A DNA stretch of 64,000 nucleotides from Ensifer oleiphilus (GCF_013371465.1 NZ_JABWDU010000001.1:1347419-1411418); one strand, 5' to 3'; shown: positions 53,514-62,871, counted from the stretch's first letter. Notes: generated by a model not told the origin, from the sequence alone. Program-made: numbers and translations.

Positions 53514-53869
53514 GGTTTGGCCGCGACAAGCTGTTTGACGGGGTGGCATAGGAAGTGATTTGTGTCGCTCTGGTAACAGCGATATGCTTTTCAACAGGAT
53601 GCGCACTCGATAATCGGTAACAAGCCCTATTTTACGCACAATCCGGGACCTATCCCGAATTGCGCCCGGATTTGTTGGGAAACAGTGTTGATGCCCGGTG
53701 CCCCTCGCCATATGAGGAGCTGGGTGGGCGCGTGTAGCCGCGATGCCAGACGATTTCTGATGGAAGCGTTTGGCCAGGCCGACGGAATGCGGACCGATGG
53801 GACGGGAAGCGTCCTGATTGGTTTTGCGGCCTGGCAATTGGACGATAATAAGGTACCGGTATCTGACTG
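53514..53869. other. Gap between amiC and mrcA
   Basis: No gene is supported; an open frame ending at the mrcA start lacks a ribosome site and protein-like composition. A possible -10 element (GATAAT, 53609-53614) lies in the first third. Short inverted repeats near 53641-53671 (CGGGA/TCCCG inside ATCCGGG/CCCGGAT) could form a leader hairpin. Confidence 0.35.
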
Positions 53870-56323
53870 ATGATCAGACTGATTGGATATTTCTTCGGCA
53901 TTGGTGCGTTCTTGCTGCTCGGTGTCGCCGCGGCCGTTGCCATCTATCTCGGCAGCGTCACCAAAGATTTGCCGGATTACGAGGTGCTGGCGAAGTATTC
54001 GCCGCCGGTGACCACGCGCTTTCACGCCGGTAATGGCGCGCTGATGGCGGAATACGCCCGCGAGCGGCGCCTCTATTTGCCGATCCAGGCGATCCCGGAC
54101 CGCGTCAAGGCTGCGTTCATCTCGGCTGAAGACAAGAATTTCTATCAGCATCCCGGCGTCGATATCACCGGCCTGGCCCGTGCCATTGCCGTCAACCTCC
54201 AGAATTTCGGTTCGGGTCGCCGCCCTGTCGGCGCCTCGACGATCACCCAGCAGGTCGCCAAGAACTTCCTGCTCTCGTCGGACCAGACGATCGACCGCAA
54301 GGTCAAGGAAGCGATCCTCTCCTTCCGCATCGAGCAGGCCTATAGCAAAGACCGCATTCTCGAGCTCTATCTCAACGAGATCTTCTTCGGCCTCAACTCC
54401 TACGGCATCGCCGGCGCGGCGCTCACCTATTTCGACAAGTCGGTGACGGAACTGACCATTGCCGAGACGGCATACCTTGCGGCGCTGCCGAAGGGGCCCG
54501 CCAACTATCATCCTTTCCGCAAGGCGGATGCCGCCATCGAACGCCGCAACTGGGTCATCGACCGCATGGTCGAGAACGGTTACGTCTCCAAGACCGACGG
54601 CGAAGACGCAAAGAAGCAGCCGCTCGGCGTCAATCCGCGCCGCGGTGGTGCCCATCTTTTCGCCTCCGATTTCTTTGCAGAAGAAGTGCGCCGGCAGATC
54701 ATCCAGAAATATGGCGACAACGCGCTTTATGAAGGCGGCCTTTCGGTTCGCACCTCGCTCGATCCGCGCATGCAGATCGCTGCGCGCAAGGCGCTGCAGG
54801 AAGGGCTGCTCAGCTATGACGAGCGCCGCGGTTTCCACGGTCCGGTCAAGTCGATCGAGATCGGCGGCGACTGGGGTGAGCCGCTTGGCAAGGTCGTTGC
54901 CCTGGCCGACGTACCGGAATGGAAGCTGGCAGTCGTGCTGTCTGCCGATGGACAAGGTGTCGAGATCGGCATCCAGCCGGACAAGGAAGCATCCGGCAAG
55001 ATCATCGCCGAGCGCGTCACCGGGCATATTTCCGCAAAGAATATGCAGTGGGCCTATCGCTCTGCCGGCGGCGAACGCAAATCCGCCAAGTCGCCGGAAG
55101 GTGTGCTCGGCCCAGGCGACGTCGTCTATGTCGAGCCGCTCGCAGAGAAGGGCGAATATCGCCTGCGTCAGCCGCCGAAGGTTCAGGGCGGTCTCGTCGC
55201 CATGGATCCGCAGACCGGCCGCGTGTTGGCGATGGTCGGTGGCTTCTCCTATGGTCAGTCGGAATTCAACCGTGCGACCCAGGCGATGCGCCAGCCGGGA
55301 TCCTCGTTCAAGCCGTTCGTCTATGCCGCTGCGCTCGACAACGGTTACACGCCCGCATCGGTCATTCTCGACGCGCCGATCGAAATCGTCGCCGGCGGCC
55401 AGGTCTGGCGCCCGGAGAACTATGGCGGTGGCTCGGCCGGCCCGTCGACGCTGCGTCTCGGCATCGAGAAGTCCCGCAACCTGATGACGGTTCGCCTCGC
55501 CAACGACATGGGCATGAACATCGTTGCCGAATATGCCGAACGCTTCGGCATCTACGACAAGATGCCGCCGTTGCTGGCGATGTCGCTGGGTTCGGGTGAA
55601 ACGACAGTTCTGCGCATGGTTTCGGCCTATTCGGTTCTTGCCAATGGCGGCAAGCAGATCAAGCCGTCGCTGATCGACCGGATCCAGGACCGCTACGGCA
55701 AGACGATCTTCCGTCACGAGGATCGGACCTGCGACAATTGCAACGCAGGCGATTGGGCAGAGCAGGAAGAGCCCGTGCTCACCGATAACCGCGAGCAGGT
55801 CCTCGACCCGATGACCTCCTACCAGATCACCTCGATGATGGAGGGTGTGGTCCTGCGCGGTACCGCTGCCGGCAAGATCAAGCTCGATCGCCCGGTCGCC
55901 GGCAAGACCGGCACCACCAACGACGAAAAGGACGCCTGGTTCGTCGGCTATACGCCCGATCTCGTCGCAGGCCTTTACCTCGGCTTCGACAATCCGGCCC
56001 CGCTCGGCCGTGGCGCGACTGGCGGCAGCCTTGCCGTGCCGATCTTCAACAACTTCATGCAGGAAGCCGTGAAAGGTACGCGTCCCGGCAAATTCGTGGT
56101 GCCGGAAGGCATGAACATGATCGCCGTCAACCGCAAGACCGGCATGGCCGCCTATGAGGGCGAGCCGGACACGATCATCGAAGCCTTCAAGCCCGGCACC
56201 GGCCCGGCCGACACCTTCTCGGTCATCGGCGGTCTCGACCAGTACGTGCCGCCGGAGGAAATCTTGAAGAATTCTCCGCAGGCCAACCAGGCCGTCACCT
56301 CCGGTTCCAACGGCCTGTTCTAG
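53870..56323 (+). CDS. mrcA: Penicillin-binding protein 1A (bifunctional)
   Basis: This 817-residue class A PBP polymerises and cross-links peptidoglycan. A single N-terminal helix (about residues 5-27) anchors it. The glycosyltransferase domain holds Glu87 in ISAEDKNFYQHPGVD, then STITQQVAKNF and RKVKEAILSFRIEQ. The transpeptidase nucleophile is Ser478 in PGSSFKPF, with SRN in IEKSRNLMT and KTG in VAGKTGTTNDEKDAWF. An OB-like insert lies between the two domains. Two extra cysteines in RTCDNCNAGDW near the C-terminus are unusual. It follows amiC, so septal hydrolase and synthase lie side by side. Confidence 0.96.
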   Translation: MIRLIGYFFGIGAFLLLGVAAAVAIYLGSVTKDLPDYEVLAKYSPPVTTRFHAGNGALMAEYARERRLYLPIQAIPDRVKAAFISAEDKNFYQHPGVDITGLARAIAVNLQNFGSGRRPVGASTITQQVAKNFLLSSDQTIDRKVKEAILSFRIEQAYSKDRILELYLNEIFFGLNSYGIAGAALTYFDKSVTELTIAETAYLAALPKGPANYHPFRKADAAIERRNWVIDRMVENGYVSKTDGEDAKKQPLGVNPRRGGAHLFASDFFAEEVRRQIIQKYGDNALYEGGLSVRTSLDPRMQIAARKALQEGLLSYDERRGFHGPVKSIEIGGDWGEPLGKVVALADVPEWKLAVVLSADGQGVEIGIQPDKEASGKIIAERVTGHISAKNMQWAYRSAGGERKSAKSPEGVLGPGDVVYVEPLAEKGEYRLRQPPKVQGGLVAMDPQTGRVLAMVGGFSYGQSEFNRATQAMRQPGSSFKPFVYAAALDNGYTPASVILDAPIEIVAGGQVWRPENYGGGSAGPSTLRLGIEKSRNLMTVRLANDMGMNIVAEYAERFGIYDKMPPLLAMSLGSGETTVLRMVSAYSVLANGGKQIKPSLIDRIQDRYGKTIFRHEDRTCDNCNAGDWAEQEEPVLTDNREQVLDPMTSYQITSMMEGVVLRGTAAGKIKLDRPVAGKTGTTNDEKDAWFVGYTPDLVAGLYLGFDNPAPLGRGATGGSLAVPIFNNFMQEAVKGTRPGKFVVPEGMNMIAVNRKTGMAAYEGEPDTIIEAFKPGTGPADTFSVIGGLDQYVPPEEILKNSPQANQAVTSGSNGLF

Positions 56324-56343
56324 GCCCTATCCTTCGTCTCGCA

Positions 56344-56375
56344 ATGCCCGCCGCCTTTACATCAGCGGCGGGCAT
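56344..56375 (+). terminator. Stem-loop between mrcA and prfB
   Basis: ATGCCCGCCGC (56344-56354) and GCGGCGGGCAT (56365-56375) pair perfectly across a ten-base loop, about 20 bases past the mrcA stop. A T-run is absent. prfB starts 46 bases later in the same direction, so read-through is possible. Confidence 0.6.
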
Positions 56376-56421
56376 CGCTATTTGACGCTCACGTTAAATC
56401 GGGTTCACAAGAAGCAGGATC

Positions 56422-57553
56422 ATGCGCAGCGAAATCGAGAACATTGTCGACGAAATCAAGCAGGCCATAAGCCTGCTGAGGAGGCATCTTTGACTGGGAT
56501 CAGGCGGTAAGACGACTGGACTGGTTGAACAACAAGGCGGAAGATCCGTCGCTGTGGAATGATGCGGCCGAAGCGCAGAAGCTGATGCGCGAGCGCCAGC
56601 AGCTCGACGATGGCATCAATGGTCTGCGCCGTTTCGAGCAGCAGCTCCGCGACAACATCGAACTGATCGAGCTCGGCGAGGAAGAGGGCGACGCCGCCAT
56701 CGTTGCCGATGCCGAACAGGCGCTGCGCGAGCTGCGCAACGAAGCGGCCAAGAAACAGGTCGAGGCGATGCTTTCGGGTGAAGCCGACCAGAACGACACC
56801 TATCTCGAAGTGCATTCCGGTGCCGGCGGCACGGAGAGTCAGGACTGGGCGAACATGCTGTTGCGCATGTACACCCGTTGGTCCGAGCGCCAGGGATACA
56901 AGGTCGAACTGATGGAAATTCAGGACGGCGAAGAGGCGGGCATCAAGTCGGCGACGCTGCTCGTCAAGGGCCACAACGCCTATGGCTGGCTGAAAACCGA
57001 ATCGGGCGTTCACCGCCTGGTGCGCATCTCCCCCTATGACAGCAACGCGCGTCGCCACACTTCGTTCTCGTCGATCTGGGTTTACCCGGTTGTCGACGAC
57101 TCGATCCAGATCGACATCAACGAGAGCGATTGCCGCATCGACACCTATCGCTCGTCGGGCGCCGGCGGCCAGCACGTCAACACGACGGACTCGGCGGTGC
57201 GTATCACGCACATGCCGTCCGGCATCGTCGTGCAGTGCCAGCAGGAACGCTCGCAGCACAAGAACCGGGCCAAGGCCTGGGACATGTTGCGCGCCCGTCT
57301 CTACGAGTCGGAACTGAAGAAGCGCGAAGACGCGGCCAACGCTGAAGCGGCTTCCAAGACCGATATCGGCTGGGGCCACCAGATCCGCTCTTACGTGCTG
57401 CAGCCCTACCAACTGGTCAAGGACCTGCGCACCGGCGTCGAAAGCACGGCGCCGGGCGATGTCCTTGATGGCGAACTGAACGAGTTCATGGAAGCAGCCC
57501 TTGCCCACCGCGTCAGCGGCGGTGCGGATGCTGCTGTGGATGATTTGAACTAG
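56422..57553 (+). CDS. prfB: Peptide chain release factor 2 with programmed +1 frameshift
   Basis: Translation starts at the ATG at 56422 and meets an in-frame TGA after 23 codons (56491-56493). Shifting +1 at CTTTGAC and reading GAC from 56492 joins the 353-codon main frame. That gives 376 residues, the normal RF2 length. RF2 ends translation at UGA and UAA. The GGQ motif is in [17 protein letters not shown], and the stop-codon recognition tripeptide reads SPY where E. coli has SPF. Because RF2 itself reads UGA, the frameshift autoregulates its level. A strong terminator follows. Confidence 0.96.
56479..56494 (+). promoter_or_regulatory. prfB: Programmed +1 frameshift signal in prfB
   Basis: AGGAGG (56479-56484), three bases, then the slippery CTT and stop TGA followed by C (56488-56494). 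This is the canonical RF2 arrangement: an internal Shine-Dalgarno element just before CUU UGA C. The downstream frame continues with conserved RF2 sequence ([19 protein letters not shown]). Confidence 0.95.
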
Positions 57554-57606
57554 CACCGATTGTCGGCGGCGCTTTGCCTGCATGACGAAGCATAGACGAG
57601 ACGAAG

Positions 57607-57639
57607 AAGGCCGGGTGTTTTCATCCGGCCTTTGTTTTT
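57607..57639 (+). terminator. Terminator of prfB
   Basis: AAGGCCGGGTG (57607-57617) pairs with CATCCGGCCTT (57622-57632), with one G-T pair, across TTTT. It is followed by TGTTTTT. A strong Rho-independent terminator 54 bases past the stop. Confidence 0.88.
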
Positions 57640-57745
57640 GGCGTCTCGCGCATGGGAGCTTTTTGCAGCGCGCGCTGCCTTTGATGCCCGTCTTTGCTCA
57701 TCTCTTGGTCTCAGGACGGCTGCACGCCTGTTGCGCGACATGGCA

Positions 57746-58258
57746 TCAGTTCGATGCCCGCTCCACCTTGATATCGCCGAGGTCGTCGATCAGAACCGTC
57801 CAGGTCTCAGGTTCGCGGGCGGCAGGATCGGTCTTCAAATAGACGGTCGCGAACATGCCGGGCTGTGCGGTCACCCCCGTCGAGGTTTCCGGCCTGATGT
57901 CGGTGACATAGGCCTTCAGCGACGAAAACTCCTCGAGTTCTGCGGAGGAGATGACTTCCGGTCCAGCGGGTGTCGCCGCGATCTGCTGCAGATGGATCTG
58001 TGCCGTGCCGTCCTGTTGCCTCAGCGCGATCAGCTTGTAGTAGCCGCGCCGTGGTGCGCCCTCGGCGTTCTTCGACTCCGTGGCGGGCTCTGCCTGCGGA
58101 TCGCTCGGGTCCAGTGCCGAAAGCGAATCACCACTTTCTTCCCAGTAGCCGGTGCTGGTGACGAAGGTCACCTGTGGCGAAACGACGTTCGCATCCTCCG
58201 CAAGGGCGCTCGCGCCGGTCACGGCAAGAAGAAGCGCAAGGAGGAGGGACTTGTGCAT
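57746..58258 (-). CDS. Secreted protein of unknown function
   Basis: The product has 170 residues from the ATG at 58258, which begins a signal peptide (MHKSLLLALLLAVTGASALAE, cleavage near residue 20); the longer frame upstream would hide it. The mature part has an acidic low-complexity stretch (about residues 45-70), then a beta-rich domain with YYKLIALRQQDGTAQIHLQQIA and a C-terminal TWTVLIDDLGDIKVE. No cysteines, no recognised family. It lies 113 bases from nadK in the same direction. Confidence 0.72.
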   Translation of the reverse strand: MHKSLLLALLLAVTGASALAEDANVVSPQVTFVTSTGYWEESGDSLSALDPSDPQAEPATESKNAEGAPRRGYYKLIALRQQDGTAQIHLQQIAATPAGPEVISSAELEEFSSLKAYVTDIRPETSTGVTAQPGMFATVYLKTDPAAREPETWTVLIDDLGDIKVERASN

Positions 58259-58371
58259 CGCTCTTGATTTCCTGTTCGAACCGCGATGAGGTGTTTGTTC
58301 TAGAATTGACGCTCTGCCCGGCGGCCCGTGATCGCAGGGATCATAGCATATCGCGCGTCGGAGCCGCTGGT

Positions 58372-59145
58372 TCAATTCGAAAATTGCTCGGCCAGGATGC
58401 GGTCCGACCAGGAATGATCGGGATCGGACAGGATGCGGGCGGTCATGTTTTCCGATTCGGCGATGCGCACCTTCGCCACCGATTTGACTTCCTGGTGGTC
58501 GGCAACGGCGTTGACCGGCCGCTTGTCAGCCTCGAGGATTTCGATCTCGACGGTGACATGGTTCGGCAGTAGGGCGCCGCGCCACCGCCGCGGACGGAAC
58601 GGGCTGACGGGCGTGAGTGCCAGAAGAGGGGCTTCCAGCGGCAGGATCGGTCCATGGGCGGAGAGGTTATAGGCGGTGGAGCCGGCGGGTGTGGCCAACA
58701 GCAGACCGTCGCATGTCAGCTCTTCAAGCCGGGTCTTGCCGTCGATCACCACACGCAGCTTGGCGGCCTGGTAGGATTGCCGGAACAGATAGACTTCGTT
58801 GATCGCAAGTGCCTTGAACGTCGCGCCTGCACCGTCGGTGGTCTGCATCTCCAGCGGGCGAAAGGCATTTTCCACCGCGTTGCAGATCCGCGCAGTAAGA
58901 TTCTCGGTGCTGTAGCGATTCATCAGAAAACCAACCGATCCCCGGTTCATTCCGTAGACGAGCTTGCCCGAGTTCATCGTTTGGTGCAGCGTCTGCAACA
59001 TGAAGCCATCGCCGCCGAGTGCGACGATAACGTCGGCCTTGTCGGCATCATGGTCGCCGTAAATCGCCTTCAGATCTGCCGCTGCCTTTTGCGCCTCTTC
59101 AGCTGGTGAGGCAAGGAACGCGAGAGAAGTGAACGTGCGGGCCAT
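58372..59145 (-). CDS. nadK: NAD kinase
   Basis: The 257-residue enzyme phosphorylates NAD to NADP. The family motif IVALGGDGFMLQTLH contains the catalytic Asp. NRGSVGFLMN and the nucleotide-binding DGLLLATPAGSTAYNLSAHGPILP are intact. The length is on the short side, as in other rhizobial NadK proteins. It starts at the ATG at 59145. The window gives no sign of regulation. Confidence 0.95.
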   Translation of the reverse strand: MARTFTSLAFLASPAEEAQKAAADLKAIYGDHDADKADVIVALGGDGFMLQTLHQTMNSGKLVYGMNRGSVGFLMNRYSTENLTARICNAVENAFRPLEMQTTDGAGATFKALAINEVYLFRQSYQAAKLRVVIDGKTRLEELTCDGLLLATPAGSTAYNLSAHGPILPLEAPLLALTPVSPFRPRRWRGALLPNHVTVEIEILEADKRPVNAVADHQEVKSVAKVRIAESENMTARILSDPDHSWSDRILAEQFSN

Positions 59146-59304
59146 GAATTTTCAGTCCGTTCAACAGGTTGAGCATAGCCGCGATGGCCGAGCCTAGGCT
59201 TCGTTTCTGGCACGGCGTGGCGCCGAACGCATCTGAAAAATTGGGAGAATTCGCAATTTTGCTTTACACGCTGTGAGATTGTGATAACTCCCACCGCTGA
59301 AAGT

Positions 59305-59380
<76 letters not shown>

Positions 59381-59557
59381 CTTTTTCCCGATAGATATTG
59401 AATTCGTAATGCCGCGATCCGGCACATTGACGATGTTTGGTGAACGCCCGCGCGGTAAGCCGACGGAACGCTTGGCGCATCCCAACGCGCCCTGGGCAAT
59501 ATCGTCTGGTCACGCGAAGCATTGCGCTTTGCAGTGCCTGTACAACGGCTTGCGGGC

Positions 59558-60499
59558 TCAGATCTCGAACGAACCGGCCCCTTTGGGAACAATCTCTCGG
59601 CATTTCTGCATGGCGTTCAGAAGATTGTCGGCCAGATAGTCGATCAGGGCGCGGGTCGCCGGCAACATGCCGTGACGCGAGGGGAAAACGAGGTGGACGA
59701 CGACGTCGCCCGAACTCCATTCCGGCAGCACCGGGGCAAGCACGCCGGCCCGAAAGGCGCGTTCGCAGATGTGGTCGGGCAGAAGAGCGACGCCCATGCC
59801 CTCGATCGCAGCGCGCTCGAGGATGAGGAAATCGCTGCAGCCGATGATCGGTCGGTGCGAAATTTCCGTGGTATTTCCCTCGGTATCGACAAGGCGCCAG
59901 ACATCGGTTGCGTGGCTCTCGTTCATCGAAAGCGTCGGCATTTCGCTCAGATTGTCGATCGTGACGTCATCGAAGCGGGCGAGCAGCGTGGGGCTTGCCG
60001 CCAGCCTCTGGCGGACCTCGCCAAACCTGCGGATGATCAGTTGATTGTCGGTGTCGAGCTGATCGCGAGCACGCAATGCAACGTCGATCCGCTCCTCGAT
60101 CAGGTCGATCCGCCGATTGGTCGCCGTAATCAGCAGGCGAACGCCCGGGTAGCGGCGGTGAAACGCAGGCAGGATGTCAGCAAGCATCGGTGTGAAGCCG
60201 AGCGGGCAGGCGAGGCGGACCGTGCCGGTCGGCTCGGCCCTGACGGCGGCGATCTCGGCTTCAGCGACTGCGACGCCATCGAGCAAGCTCTGGCAATGTT
60301 CATAGAAGACCCGGCCGATCTCCGTGACGCGGAGCTTGCGCGTCGAACGCTCCAACAGCCGCACGCCAAGCTGCTCTTCGAGGCGTGCCACGTGTTTGCT
60401 CAGCTTGGATTTGGGTATATTCAGATCGCGCGCCGCTGCACTGAAGCCGTTGTTGCGCACGACGGCAGCGAAGAGGGCGAGGTCGTTCAGGTCCTGCAT
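59558..60499 (-). CDS. LysR family transcriptional regulator
   Basis: The 313 residues start with a winged helix-turn-helix (MQDLNDLALFAAVVRNNGFSAAARDLNIPKSKLSKHVARLEEQLG), followed by the periplasmic-binding-protein-like effector domain. It resembles the DsdC/CrgA-type subgroup that controls a divergent oxidoreductase gene. Here azoR lies divergently, 140 bases away, and a perfect palindrome with a T-N11-A core sits between them. Regulation of azoR by this protein, and self-repression, follow from the arrangement. The effector is unknown. Confidence 0.93.
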   Translation of the reverse strand: MQDLNDLALFAAVVRNNGFSAAARDLNIPKSKLSKHVARLEEQLGVRLLERSTRKLRVTEIGRVFYEHCQSLLDGVAVAEAEIAAVRAEPTGTVRLACPLGFTPMLADILPAFHRRYPGVRLLITATNRRIDLIEERIDVALRARDQLDTDNQLIIRRFGEVRQRLAASPTLLARFDDVTIDNLSEMPTLSMNESHATDVWRLVDTEGNTTEISHRPIIGCSDFLILERAAIEGMGVALLPDHICERAFRAGVLAPVLPEWSSGDVVVHLVFPSRHGMLPATRALIDYLADNLLNAMQKCREIVPKGAGSFEI

Positions 60500-60536
60500 C
60501 TGTTTTTGGTCTCCACCGCCGGATCGCTGGTTTCAT

Positions 60537-60554
60537 TGTTTCCATCTGGAAACA
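60537..60554. promoter_or_regulatory. Probable LysR operator between the regulator gene and azoR
   Basis: TGTTTCC-ATCT-GGAAACA is a perfect seven-bp inverted repeat and contains the LysR-type core T-N11-A. It lies about 40 bases upstream of the regulator start and 85 bases upstream of azoR, as expected for a site that controls both genes. Confidence 0.6.
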
Positions 60555-60639
60555 GTATGTCAAATAACCGCTGACTTATCGCGCGATTGTTTTCAAATCA
60601 TATGTGATGCACCGCAACGCCAACACAAAGGTGCTTCCC

Positions 60640-61260
60640 ATGAACGTCCTTCATATCGACTCGGGTATCCTCGGTGATCATTCCGTCTCCCGTCGCCTCA
60701 CAGCAGCTATTACCGCCCAGATCCAGGCAGACCGTCCGGATACCAAGGTGACCTACCGCGATCTCGCAAGCAGCCAGATCCCGCATCTGACCGGCGCACA
60801 GATCATGGCACCTGCCGATCTCGCCGGCGTCGACGCCGGCCTCGCTGCCGAAGTCACGATCGGCCGCGAGATGCTCGAAGAGTTCCTGGCCGCCGACACG
60901 GTCGTCATCGGCGCTCCGATGTACAATTTTTCCATCCCTAGCCAGCTCAAGGCCTGGATCGATCGCCTGGCCGTCTCCGGCAAAACCTTCCGCTACACCG
61001 AATCCGGTCCGGAAGGCCTCGCCAAGGGCAAGAAGGTGATTGTCGCCTCGACCCGCGGCGGCCACTATTCTGCCGGCCCGGCTTCGGCCATGGATCACCA
61101 GGAAGCGTACCTGAAGACGGTGTTCGGCTTCTTCGGCATCACCGACGTCGAGTTCGTCCGCGCCGAAGGCCTGAACCTCAGCGCCGACTCCAAGCAGTTC
61201 GCGATCGCCGAAGCTGAAAAGACCATTGCCGAAGGCACCGTTCTTCGCCTGGCAAGCTAA
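60640..61260 (+). CDS. azoR: FMN-dependent NADH-azoreductase
   Basis: The 206-residue flavodoxin-fold enzyme reduces azo and quinone compounds with NADH, probably for quinone or electrophile defence. It starts at the ATG at 60640 (MNVLHIDSGILGDHSVSRRLT). The FMN-binding loop is GAPMYNFSIPSQLKAWIDRLAVSGKTF, followed by the conserved ASTRGGHYS. Under a divergent LysR gene it is probably inducible. Rhizobial relatives are annotated AzoR or acpD. Confidence 0.94.
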   Translation: MNVLHIDSGILGDHSVSRRLTAAITAQIQADRPDTKVTYRDLASSQIPHLTGAQIMAPADLAGVDAGLAAEVTIGREMLEEFLAADTVVIGAPMYNFSIPSQLKAWIDRLAVSGKTFRYTESGPEGLAKGKKVIVASTRGGHYSAGPASAMDHQEAYLKTVFGFFGITDVEFVRAEGLNLSADSKQFAIAEAEKTIAEGTVLRLAS

Positions 61261-61389
61261 GTCAAGAGTTCAGCGGATCACGTCAGTGGTTCGATGAAGG
61301 GGCGTTGGCCCCCATTGCGGACAGTGCCGGTTGCCATGCAGCCGGCATTGTCCGTTTTCGCATGGGGCAATCTGTATTATGATGTGCCG

Positions 61390-61686
61390 ATGAGAGACCG
61401 GCGGAGAATGGCTTTGGCTGTCGTCGCTGCGGTGGTCGCGCTGGTGGCCGCTGATGTCGGATATGCGGCTCCGCCTGATACACGCTGCACCTGCCGCAAT
61501 CGCGACGGTTCCAAGTACGAACTCGGCCAGACCGCCTGTCTGCGCGTGGACGGGACTTCCTATCTCGCGCGCTGCGAGATGAACCTCAACGTCACCACCT
61601 GGAAGAAGCTGCGCGAGGGGTGCCCGACCGCGAGCAATCAGAGCAGATGGTTTCGTGCTGGCGAAGGAACCGCGGCTCGGTTCTGA
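61390..61686 (+). CDS. Small secreted cysteine-containing protein
   Basis: The product has 98 residues from the ATG at 61390, giving a signal peptide (MALAVVAAVVALVAADVGYA). The mature part of about 70 residues contains five cysteines: RCTCRNRDG, TACLRV, ARCEMN and EGCPTA. Its N-terminal block (CTCRNRDGSKYELGQTACL) looks conserved, and an odd cysteine count suggests inter-chain or partial disulfides. It is likely periplasmic. I do not recognise the family. Confidence 0.7.
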   Translation: MRDRRRMALAVVAAVVALVAADVGYAAPPDTRCTCRNRDGSKYELGQTACLRVDGTSYLARCEMNLNVTTWKKLREGCPTASNQSRWFRAGEGTAARF

Positions 61687-61865
61687 CGTCCTCAGAAGCA
61701 TGCTCTGGAGCCGCGAAACGGTTATTGTGTGCGCGACGCTGATGCAGGCGCCTGCCGTTTCACCCGATATCGCCGACCATCCGCTGAATTCTAGCCGCAA
61801 ACTCTCCGGCTCCCAGGAGCCAGAGGGCATTTGACGTGTTCGCCAGCCTTGCCGAAAAGGCCGGC

Positions 61866-62741
61866 TTACTTGCTGAGGAACTGACGGGCCGCATACATGG
61901 CGATCGCTGCCGCATTAGAGACGTTCAGCGACTTGATCGCGCCCGGCATGTCGAGCCGGGCGAGCGCCTTGACGGTGGAGCGGGTCTTCTGGCGGAGCCC
62001 CTTGCCCTCCGAGCCAAGCACCAGCGCGACCTTGCCGCCAGCAAACGTGCCCTCAAGCGGCTCGGGTCCTTCCGAATCAAGGCCGATCGTATGAAAGCCG
62101 AGGCGGTGCAGTTCCTCGATCGTGTCGGAAAGATTGGTGATCTGGATATAGGGGATCATTTCCAGGGCGCCGGATGCAGACTTTGCCAGAACACCTGATT
62201 CGGTCGGGCTGTGGCGAATGGTGGTGATCAGGGCGCCGGCATCGAACGCGACGGCCGAGCGCATGATCGCCCCGACATTGTGGGGATCGGTCACCTGATC
62301 GAGCACGAGAATGAGTTGGCATTCGCTGAGCGCTTCGAGCTTGCGCAACGGTAGCGGCTTGGTTTCGAGCATCACGCCCTGGTGGATTGCATCAGGACCG
62401 AGGATCTTGTCGAGATCCTGCGGCGCCACGGTCTCGACCGGGAAGGGGAGTTCTGACAATTCGCCGAGTTCGAGTCGTGCGGCTGCGTTCTGTGTCACGC
62501 ACAGACGAACGATCTTGCGCGACGGATTGTCGAGTGCTGCACGAACCGTATGAAGGCCATAGAGCAGCACCTGTTCGGGTGCGAGCGCTGGCGGCTTCCA
62601 GTCGCCGGGCTGCTTGCGCCAGCGATCCTGCTTGGGTGTCGGGATTTCCCCGCGCTCGCGCTTGGCGTCGCGGTGGGCGCGCCTGAGAGTGGCGTAATGG
62701 GTGTTCTTGGCGCTCTTGTCGCCCGTATCATCTTTGCTCAT
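61866..62741 (-). CDS. rlmB: 23S rRNA guanosine-2'-O-methyltransferase RlmB (TrmH family)
   Basis: The 291-residue SPOUT methyltransferase is expected to modify the position equivalent to G2251 of 23S rRNA. A basic, disordered N-terminal stretch of about 55 residues precedes the substrate-binding domain (LLYGLHTVRAALDNPSRKI). The SPOUT domain carries the three motifs LDQVTDPHNVGAIMRSAVAFDA, ALVLGSEGKGLR and SLNVSNAAAIAMY. The N-terminal extension is longer than in E. coli. Other TrmH-family targets cannot be excluded. Confidence 0.92.
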   Translation of the reverse strand: MSKDDTGDKSAKNTHYATLRRAHRDAKRERGEIPTPKQDRWRKQPGDWKPPALAPEQVLLYGLHTVRAALDNPSRKIVRLCVTQNAAARLELGELSELPFPVETVAPQDLDKILGPDAIHQGVMLETKPLPLRKLEALSECQLILVLDQVTDPHNVGAIMRSAVAFDAGALITTIRHSPTESGVLAKSASGALEMIPYIQITNLSDTIEELHRLGFHTIGLDSEGPEPLEGTFAGGKVALVLGSEGKGLRQKTRSTVKALARLDMPGAIKSLNVSNAAAIAMYAARQFLSK

Positions 62742-62842
62742 GCCTGCCTTATAGAGCGCTTCGCCTGACCTGGGAACGGAATTCGATGGCGGTGGATAAA
62801 GCGGGCCTGTGGAGAATTTCGCAAATTTTCGGTTTTGGCGTG

Positions 62843-62871
62843 TTGACAGGAGCAGGGCGGGCCGTCATATA
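62843..62871 (+). promoter_or_regulatory. Strong promoter for the tRNA-Tyr/tRNA-Gly(/tuf) transcript
   Basis: TTGACA (62843-62848), a 17-base spacer, and CATATA (62866-62871) match the rhizobial housekeeping consensus closely. The start would lie about 80 bases before tRNA-Tyr. No other promoter of comparable quality is seen before tuf. Confidence 0.65.

Noticed and set aside
53627..55717. 696-codon minus-strand frame opposite mrcA
   Set aside because: Shadow of mrcA with typical mirrored composition.
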